A stretch of 14,709 nt of DNA, taken from Flavobacteriia bacterium (GTDB lineage Bacteria > Bacteroidota > Bacteroidia > Flavobacteriales > Schleiferiaceae). The stretch is taken from assembly GCA_949516455.1 (NCBI GenBank), contig CATILC010000116.1, forward strand, positions 1 through 14,709, given 5' to 3'. A program made the translations under genes and the position numbers. Under the pieces are notes generated by a model. The model did no database searches. It was given only the letters and a program-made list of their open reading frames with translations, and had not been told where the DNA came from. Shown piece by piece: positions 14,662 through 14,709 of this stretch (position 1 is its first letter; each line of letters opens with the position of its first letter).

Positions 14662-14709
14662 TTACTCCTTATCCAGTTTGAACTTGCTCAGATCCATTCC
14701 AAATGAAAG
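14662..14709 (-). CDS. rpoA: RNA polymerase alpha subunit, C-terminal end (5' partial)
   Basis: Only the last 15 codons and the TAA stop are in the window, reading LSFGMDLSKFKLDKE. This matches the Phe-Gly-Met-Asp tail that ends the alpha subunit C-terminal domain in flavobacteria. The position directly upstream of rplQ, 8 bp apart, is the conserved rpoA-rplQ order and is the main support, because so little sequence is present. The rest of the gene lies beyond base 14709. Confidence 0.8.
   Translation of the reverse strand, partial: LSFGMDLSKFKLDKE

Noticed and set aside
1..14709. CRISPR arrays, tRNA or rRNA genes, insertion sequences, phage genes or defence/toxin islands
   Set aside because: No regularly spaced direct repeats, cloverleaf-like segments, transposase or integrase motifs, or defence domains were found on either strand; coding genes fill nearly the whole window.

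Overview
The window looks like the chromosome of a Bacteroidota bacterium, probably from or near the Flavobacteriales, with unusually GC-rich DNA for that group. This is inferred from gene order and protein type. The minus-strand run rpoA-rplQ-carA-eno-gltA, the L17 protein with a long Glu/Ala-rich tail, the flavobacterial-type EtfA/EtfB pair, the nuclease-UVR fusion protein and the sparse Shine-Dalgarno signals all fit. I cannot name a genus from sequence alone.

Left part (1-3778, plus strand): the end of a surface-polysaccharide cluster. It holds a nucleotidyltransferase-fold protein cut by the window edge, a short Wzz-type chain-length regulator, a polytopic O-antigen ligase/polymerase and a SAM-dependent methyltransferase. 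Gaps are 3 bp or 4-bp ATGA overlaps, so this is one translationally coupled operon. It plausibly controls chain length, polymerisation or ligation, and modification of a lipid-linked glycan.

Middle (3748-6214): an extended-SDR epimerase-like protein on the minus strand overlaps the methyltransferase tail to tail by 31 bp. A short divergent spacer with a perfect 9-bp inverted repeat separates it from a DUF2079 GT-C-like membrane protein on the plus strand.

Centre right (6310-10028, plus strand): an operon of etfB, etfA, a bifunctional nuclease-family protein with a UVR motif, and a CNT-type nucleoside transporter, ended by a clear intrinsic terminator. EtfAB feed electrons from acyl-CoA oxidation to the quinone pool. 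The other two genes have no obvious mechanistic tie to ETF, so their linkage is positional.

Right part (10112-14709, minus strand): the tail of the ribosomal-protein/RNA polymerase region followed by central metabolism. The order of transcription is rpoA (3' end only), rplQ, carA, eno, gltA. The gaps carA-eno and eno-gltA are 1 and 2 bp. The citrate synthase is of the mitochondrial-like (eukaryotic-type) family.

No RNA gene, CRISPR array, insertion sequence, phage gene or defence system is visible, and no stretch over 300 bp lacks a gene. I did not find a convincing undescribed system. The most unusual points are an SDR protein missing its catalytic lysine, the inverted repeat in the divergent spacer, and the very long acidic L17 tail.
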